10,379 bases of DNA from positions 1-10,379 of the forward strand of contig USMJ01000019.1 of assembly GCA_900555805.1 (NCBI GenBank), given 5' to 3'. This document shows positions 7,023 through 10,379 of the stretch, piece by piece (positions within the stretch are counted from its first letter, which is position 1; the number at the start of each line of letters is the position of its first letter). Origin of the DNA: an uncultured Oscillospiraceae bacterium. GTDB taxonomy: Bacteria > Bacillota > Clostridia > Oscillospirales > Acutalibacteraceae. The position numbers and the translations under genes are program-made. A model generated the notes under the pieces. It saw nothing but the letters and a program-made list of their open reading frames with translations. It was not told the DNA's origin and made no database searches.

Positions 7023-7081
7023 TAAGCATTGCGGATTTGACATTGAAACGCAATAATGGTAGTATCTATTTATAAGCATTG
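7023..7081. repeat. Direct repeat TAAGCATTG flanking the amidohydrolase promoter
   Basis: The 9-base word TAAGCATTG occurs at 7023-7031, just upstream of the -35 box, and at 7073-7081, just downstream of the -10 box, with starts 50 bases apart. This placement fits a repressor bound on both sides of the promoter. Chance is also possible for a 9-mer in AT-rich DNA. Confidence 0.4.
7037..7065 (+). promoter_or_regulatory. Sigma-A promoter of the amidohydrolase gene
   Basis: A perfect TTGACA (7037-7042) and TAGTAT (7060-7065, 5 of 6) with a 17-base spacer. The leader to the ATG is about 60 bases and contains the second TAAGCATTG copy and the ribosome binding site. Confidence 0.8.
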
Positions 7082-7134
7082 GGCGTATAGGATTCAACTC
7101 CCCTCAGCTTAACAATTTCTCGGAGGTCAGGAAA

Positions 7135-8415
7135 ATGAGAACCGTATTCAAAAATTGCACCCTCCTTGACGGAACGGAAGGCATGACCGTCCAAAAAGGC
7201 GTTGACGTCGCCGTCGAGAACGGGAAAATAACCGAAATAGGCAAAGTAACCGCCAAAAACGGAGACGAGGTCATCGACCTCACAGGCAAATACCTCATGC
7301 CGGGACTTATAAATCTCCATGTCCACCTTCCGGCAGGCGGCAGACCCAAGAACAAACCGCTCAAGGCGGATCAGCTTGCCAAATTTGCGCTCTCGACCGC
7401 TTTCATGCGTGCCGTTGCGCTGAATATATGCCATAGCTACGCCATGCAGGGACTTATGGCGGGCGTAACCACAGTCAGAGCTGTCGGCGGTCTCGGCGAC
7501 ATTGACGCCAAGCTCAGAGACAAGATAAATTCAGGTAAGCTCGACGGCCCGAGAATACTCGCCGCGAACTACGCTATCGGCGTTCCTCACGGCCATATGG
7601 TCGGCTCGGTCGCGAGAGCGGCTAACTCGGTCGACGAAGCCGTCGCCATGGTCGAAGAACTCGCCTCGCAGGGCGTTGATCTTATAAAGCTGATGATAAC
7701 GGGCGGTGTTATGGACGCTAAGGTCAAAGGCGAACCGGGCGTACTTATGATGCAGCCCGACATGATAAAGGCCTGTTGTGACGCGGCGCATAAGCATGGT
7801 TTGAAGGTCGCCGCCCATGTTCAGAGTCCGGACGGAGTTCGCGCGGCTGTCGAAAACGGCGTTGACACGATCGAACACGGCTCGACGCTTTCCGAGAACG
7901 AGATAAAGGTGTTCAAGGATCACGGCGCAGCCATGATCTGCACTCTTTCGCCGGCGATGCCCATGGCGAGATTCAAGCGCGAGACCCTCGGAATCTCCGA
8001 AGCGGTTCAGTATAACTCGAACGTCGTCTACAACAACATGGTTTCGGGCTCAAAAACTGCGCTCGAAAACGGAATCCCCGTCGGTCTCGGCACCGACACC
8101 GGCTGCCCCTACACCACCCACTACAACATGTGGCGCGAGCTTCACTATTTTGAGCGCAGCGTCGGCGTTTCGCCCGAATTCGCATTATATACAGCCACGC
8201 TCGGCAACGCAAAAATAGCGCAGATCGACAAAGAAACGGGCAGCATCGAAGTCGGAAAATCGGCTGACATGCTCGTCTCAAACGAAAACCCGTTCGACGA
8301 TTTCAGAGCGCTTTCACAGCCCTACATGGTCGTTGCGAGAGGCAAGGTCTACAAAAATCCGAAGATCAAGAAATACGAGAAATGTGAAATCGAGCTTGAC
8401 AAATACTACGATTAA
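7135..8415 (+). CDS. Imidazolonepropionase-like metal-dependent amidohydrolase
   Basis: A 426-residue cytoplasmic hydrolase of the amidohydrolase superfamily, closest in appearance to the imidazolonepropionase-like/Xaa-Pro dipeptidase group that cleaves cyclic amides or N-acyl/prolyl bonds. The metal-centre residues are all visible: His62 and His64 in 'INLHVHLPAGG', the lysine normally carboxylated at Lys185 in 'LIKLMITGG', His228 in 'AAHVQ', His248 in 'IEHGS', and catalytic Asp321 in 'GLGTDTG'. The N-terminal strand 'VFKNCTLLDG' and the C-terminal 'GSIEVGKSADMLV' form the usual composite beta-sandwich. It therefore looks intact and binuclear. GGAGG (7122-7126) lies 8 bases before the ATG. 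It has its own promoter and terminator, and no histidine-degradation gene is next to it, so a true HutI role is unlikely. The real substrate is unknown. Confidence 0.88.
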   Translation: MRTVFKNCTLLDGTEGMTVQKGVDVAVENGKITEIGKVTAKNGDEVIDLTGKYLMPGLINLHVHLPAGGRPKNKPLKADQLAKFALSTAFMRAVALNICHSYAMQGLMAGVTTVRAVGGLGDIDAKLRDKINSGKLDGPRILAANYAIGVPHGHMVGSVARAANSVDEAVAMVEELASQGVDLIKLMITGGVMDAKVKGEPGVLMMQPDMIKACCDAAHKHGLKVAAHVQSPDGVRAAVENGVDTIEHGSTLSENEIKVFKDHGAAMICTLSPAMPMARFKRETLGISEAVQYNSNVVYNNMVSGSKTALENGIPVGLGTDTGCPYTTHYNMWRELHYFERSVGVSPEFALYTATLGNAKIAQIDKETGSIEVGKSADMLVSNENPFDDFRALSQPYMVVARGKVYKNPKIKKYEKCEIELDKYYD

Positions 8416-8420
8416 GAAGA

Positions 8421-8457
8421 ATCGCCGCACAGCTAAGTGCGGCGATAATTTTATTTT
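8421..8457 (+). terminator. Terminator between convergent genes
   Basis: ATCGCCGCAC (8421-8430) and GTGCGGCGAT (8437-8446) form a perfect 10-bp stem with a 6-base loop, followed by AATTTTATTTT on the plus strand. It starts 5 bases after the amidohydrolase stop. On the minus strand the hairpin is followed by TCTTCTT, so it may also stop transcripts of the convergent gene ending at 8479. Confidence 0.88.
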
Positions 8458-8478
8458 GAGGTACGAGTGGGTGAGTGC

Positions 8479-9279
8479 TTAGGGGAGGGGTGCGGTCGGA
8501 GTGGGGGACTTATCTTTATCGTTCTTCCTTTTAACAGCCGAAGATATTCTCCCAACGCAGGCATATAACACAAAGTCGATAAGACTTATATATAACCCTG
8601 TTAAATGCACGGATATATACCACCACTTGCTAATATATCGTTCCCACCAAGGATAGTATTTTCTGTCAATAGTATGGAAATTTTCCTCTGCGAATTCGAT
8701 GTCAAATCCGTCAAGACGAAACAGGGTAATGTCCTTTCTTTTATCACTAATAATTTCATTTAATGCTTCCACAGAAAAATTATCGTTTTCTGAATAGGGT
8801 TTACTGCCGCGCTCGGCTAAAAGATATGCATTACCTCTGAATATAAACAATGTCGCGTATTGTATGCAGTTCGATTCAAGAAGATATCCGATTTCGTCGT
8901 TGCTTACGCTGTTGTCTCTGACATAATTTGAGAGATCAAGCGTTCCTCCGATTTCACGATGACCGTTCCCTTTGAATATCATCACCAACTCCGAACGAAA
9001 AGGCGAAACAGCGGTGAACTTTACATCTTTAAACAATTCCTTTGCGTTGAAAGTCTTATAGTCCGATTCGTTCCATTCTGAATAGAAAAGCATATTTTCA
9101 TTGATATCTGTTTTTGCTTTGTCGAAGTCAAAAAGCTCGTCATATGTATAAACGGATTTAGTGTCAACAAATTTGCATTTGTCTGTCGCCATATTGAAAC
9201 AGGCGGTTATCGGCACGGTTAACAATGCAGAAACCAACAGTAACAGTATAAATCCGAAAATTTTCTTCAATATTTTCAT
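8479..9279 (-). CDS. Predicted membrane-anchored extracellular protein, function unknown
   Basis: A 266-residue protein of no family I recognise. A basic start (MKILKK) and hydrophobic stretch 8-26 end in 'ITAC', which fits a lipobox with Cys27; it could be a lipoprotein signal or an uncleaved anchor. Residues about 30-215 are polar, with many Asp, Glu, Asn and aromatic residues, and are probably outside the cell. An aromatic patch 'YYPWWERYISKWW' (208-220) leads into a second membrane helix near 221-242, then a basic, proline-rich tail (SPTPTAPLP). The ATG at 9279 has AGGTGA at 9287-9292 with a 7-base spacer. Base composition is clearly unlike its neighbours: 20 of 60 bases are G or C in 8581-8640, against 40 of 60 in 7561-7620 of the amidohydrolase. 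That suggests acquisition by transfer. A consensus promoter lies upstream and no partner gene is adjacent. Confidence 0.75.
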   Translation of the reverse strand: MKILKKIFGFILLLLVSALLTVPITACFNMATDKCKFVDTKSVYTYDELFDFDKAKTDINENMLFYSEWNESDYKTFNAKELFKDVKFTAVSPFRSELVMIFKGNGHREIGGTLDLSNYVRDNSVSNDEIGYLLESNCIQYATLFIFRGNAYLLAERGSKPYSENDNFSVEALNEIISDKRKDITLFRLDGFDIEFAEENFHTIDRKYYPWWERYISKWWYISVHLTGLYISLIDFVLYACVGRISSAVKRKNDKDKSPTPTAPLP

Positions 9280-9331
9280 GCGAAGTTCACCTCATAATCA
9301 AAATATCGACAAATAAAATATCACATAACGA

Positions 9332-9360
9332 ATTATACAGCCTTTTAACGCTTTTGTCAA
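9332..9360 (-). promoter_or_regulatory. Perfect-consensus sigma-A promoter of the membrane protein gene
   Basis: On the minus strand TTGACA (9355-9360) and TATAAT (9332-9337) are both exact consensus with a 17-base spacer. The leader to the ATG at 9279 is roughly 45 bases. With no activator site needed, expression should be strong unless repressed. Confidence 0.85.
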
Positions 9361-9486
9361 TAAGCAATAAAGAAAAGTTGTTTCGGTAATCTATATTTTA
9401 GTTTTAATCTTCATGTCCTTGGTTTCCCATACATTTTAGCTGTCGAATTCAGTGCAGAAAGCCCGACTTACATCTAAAGGCGGGAC

Positions 9487-9571
9487 GGCAAAACGGTTTT
9501 CGTTCCGAAAACCGCAGCAAGCCTGCGGCTTGCTGCGCCGCGGTTCGGCTTGCCGAACCGCGGGTTTTGCC
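9487..9571. repeat. Four-way cruciform of three hairpins inside an outer stem
   Basis: The outer arms GGCAAAA (9487-9493) and TTTTGCC (9565-9571) enclose three perfect hairpins placed head to tail. The first is CGGTTTTCG/CGAAAACCG (9494-9514, 3-base loop). The second is GCAGCAAGCC/GGCTTGCTGC (9514-9536, loop TGC). The third pairs 9538-9548 (CCGCGGTTCGG) with 9553-9563, closed by the tetraloop CTTG. Nearly every base is paired, so the 85-base element can fold as a cloverleaf in RNA or DNA from either strand. I know no named family for it. Confidence 0.8.
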
Positions 9572-9581
9572 TTAAATCTAC

Positions 9582-9601
9582 CGCACATCCGACATTGTGC
9601 G
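9582..9601. repeat. Short hairpin next to the cruciform
   Basis: CGCACA (9582-9587) pairs with TGTGCG (9596-9601) around an 8-base loop. It is flanked on both sides by AAATCTAC (9574-9581 and 9609-9616). Confidence 0.45.
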
Positions 9602-9616
9602 CCTTTTCAAATCTAC

Positions 9617-9643
9617 AAAAAATCCCCCTCCAAAAGGAGGGGG
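9617..9643 (-). terminator. Rho-independent terminator of the glycoside hydrolase gene
   Basis: On the minus strand CCCCCTCC and GGAGGGGG (9624-9643) form a perfect 8-bp stem with a TTTT loop, followed by ATTTTTT (9617-9623). It starts 13 bases after the TAG stop of the gene at 9657. Confidence 0.88.
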
Positions 9644-9656
9644 AAACAATCTGGCC

Positions 9657-10379
9657 CTATTCAACAACCAACTTTCGTCCGTCCGCTGGGCAAAGCCTTA
9701 TCTTCGGCTCGATTTTCTGCTTGCCGAGATTTTCATATCTGACCGTGACCGCGTTTTCATCGCAGTCTACCGTGAATTTCAGCTTCACGCAGTCGTTTTC
9801 CCTGTATCCGAAACCGATTCCGTCGTCGGAGAAGAAGTCGCTTTCAAATTCGCCGCTCTCGGTCGGATAGACCGTGAAAACAAGTTCCTCGCCGCTGTCG
9901 AATCCATAGGCGGCTTCATCTGTCGGAAGCACACAGCCGGCGCGTACGAAATAAGGCATTTCGTCTTCGGGGGCGATCGTCAGTCTGACGGTTTCGCCGC
10001 CTTTGTGAAGTTCGCCGCCCAAATACCAGTCGGCTCCCTCGGGCAGGTAGGCGGACACCTCGTTCACGCCCTCGTCGAAGGCGAAAAAGACGAGAACATT
10101 CCTGCCTAAGAACATTGAGTCTGTGTTTTCATAGAGCTTTTTGTCGTCGAAGTACAGGAAAGCGGGTGCGTTCATCGGCTCTTCGTCCTCGACCGATCTG
10201 TATGCGCAGTCGTACATATACGGCAGGAGTTTTTTCCTCTGCGCGAACAGCCTGCGAATAGGTTCGACAGCGTCGGGATAGCTCCACGGCATTGTCGCCG
10301 AGCCGTCCGAGTTCCACGAGTGAATGGTCAGTCTCGGCTCGAATATGCCGTGCTGGATCCAGCGAAGCAGCAGTTCGCG
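9657..10379 (-). CDS. Glycoside hydrolase family 31 protein (C-terminal part)
   Basis: The frame is open to the right edge, so only the last 240 residues are seen; upstream codons read 'RELLLRWIQHGIFEPRLTIHSWNSDG', which continues into the 'MPWSYPD' segment. GH31 enzymes are alpha-glucosidases, alpha-xylosidases and relatives that remove sugars from chain ends with a two-aspartate retaining mechanism. The segment matches the end of the catalytic barrel: 'RWIQHGIFEPR' with the conserved His in 'TIHSWNSDG', then 'LLPYMYDCAYRSVEDEEPMNAP'. It is followed by the beta-sandwich with 'FLGRNVLVFFAF', 'VSAYLPEGADWYLGG' and 'PYFVRAGCVLP'. The catalytic aspartates lie outside the window, so substrate and activity cannot be judged. 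No signal peptide can be assessed. A terminator follows at 9617-9643. An ATG at 10290-10292 is internal and not the start. Confidence 0.88.
   Translation of the reverse strand, partial: RELLLRWIQHGIFEPRLTIHSWNSDGSATMPWSYPDAVEPIRRLFAQRKKLLPYMYDCAYRSVEDEEPMNAPAFLYFDDKKLYENTDSMFLGRNVLVFFAFDEGVNEVSAYLPEGADWYLGGELHKGGETVRLTIAPEDEMPYFVRAGCVLPTDEAAYGFDSGEELVFTVYPTESGEFESDFFSDDGIGFGYRENDCVKLKFTVDCDENAVTVRYENLGKQKIEPKIRLCPADGRKLVVE

Larger units (their letters stand above)
6511..7036. other. Long non-coding region rich in GC palindromes
   Basis: About 525 bases without a credible gene. Short open frames exist on both strands, but they lack ribosome binding sites and their products are Pro/Arg/Ser-rich and low in complexity. 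The left part carries two strong hairpins (6604-6634 and 6698-6727). From about 6725 the plus strand becomes clearly C-rich. Further hairpins follow at 6893-6927 and 6933-6975. The end (7008-7036) turns AT-rich into the amidohydrolase promoter. The 11-base TCTCCGCTATC occurs twice, at 6902-6912 and 6978-6988. I see no known riboswitch or RNA gene. Confidence 0.6.
9361..9656. other. Non-coding region with cruciform element
   Basis: Together with the promoter and leader this makes 377 bases without a gene between 9279 and 9657. Positions 9361-9480 are AT-rich and I see no signal in them. Positions 9487-9571 form a multi-hairpin element and 9582-9601 a further hairpin. AAATCTAC occurs twice, at 9574-9581 and 9609-9616, on either side of that hairpin. 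The terminator of the leftward glycosidase gene closes the region. Confidence 0.6.

Noticed and set aside
6632..7025. Two overlapping plus-strand frames of 118-128 codons in the palindrome-rich gap
   Set aside because: Products are Pro/Arg/Ser-rich, read through hairpins, and lack ribosome binding sites, so they are judged non-coding.
7135..8415. Assignment as HutI of histidine degradation
   Set aside because: The fold and metal ligands fit the wider imidazolonepropionase-like group, but no other hut gene is nearby and the sequence is not diagnostic.
9487..9571. Cruciform considered as a tRNA, CRISPR repeat or integron attC site
   Set aside because: No anticodon loop, CCA end or T-loop pattern; no spaced direct repeats; no recombinase core sites or neighbouring gene cassettes.
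9452..9742. Plus-strand frame of 96 codons across the cruciform
   Set aside because: It runs through three palindromes, a terminator and the end of the glycosidase gene without a ribosome binding site.
9597..10109. 170-residue plus-strand frame
   Set aside because: It is antisense to the GH31 gene, whose minus-strand product has clear family motifs.

Overview
The window looks like a chromosome segment of a Gram-positive anaerobe of the Clostridia type, with the edge of a prophage or phage-derived block on its left side. This placement is an inference from the strong AAGGAGG-type ribosome binding sites, consensus sigma-A promoters, the style of the phage head genes and the moderate GC content. 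No marker gene names the species.

Positions 1-5164 hold six tightly packed genes, all on the minus strand, in the standard head-morphogenesis order: small terminase, large terminase, portal, prohead protease, a small decoration-like protein and the major capsid protein, which runs off the left edge. Together they would build a portal-bearing procapsid, mature it by proteolysis and pump DNA into it. Genes overlap or are 11 to 19 bases apart, and several stop codons lie inside the next gene's ribosome binding site, so this is one transcription unit. The protease gene carries a cysteine-rich insertion typical of a metal-binding knob. It also contains a perfect internal ribosome binding site that could launch a separate 116-residue scaffold.

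The block ends abruptly: only 280 AT-rich bases separate the small terminase from chromosomal-type genes. No integrase, repressor or HNH nuclease lies between them.

The right half holds four unrelated chromosomal genes. A short-chain dehydrogenase/epimerase-like protein (5445-6458, +) and an imidazolonepropionase-like amidohydrolase (7135-8415, +) each have their own promoter and terminator. A predicted membrane-anchored protein of unknown function (8479-9279, -) is clearly AT-rich and has a perfect-consensus promoter. The C-terminal part of a family 31 glycoside hydrolase (9657 to the right edge, -) has its own terminator. I see no pathway that links these four.

Two long non-coding stretches (6511-7036 and 9361-9616) are packed with GC-rich perfect palindromes. 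The most striking, 9487-9571, is three head-to-tail hairpins enclosed by an outer stem, a complete four-way cruciform with almost no unpaired junction bases. This and the internal scaffold start are the two most noteworthy observations.
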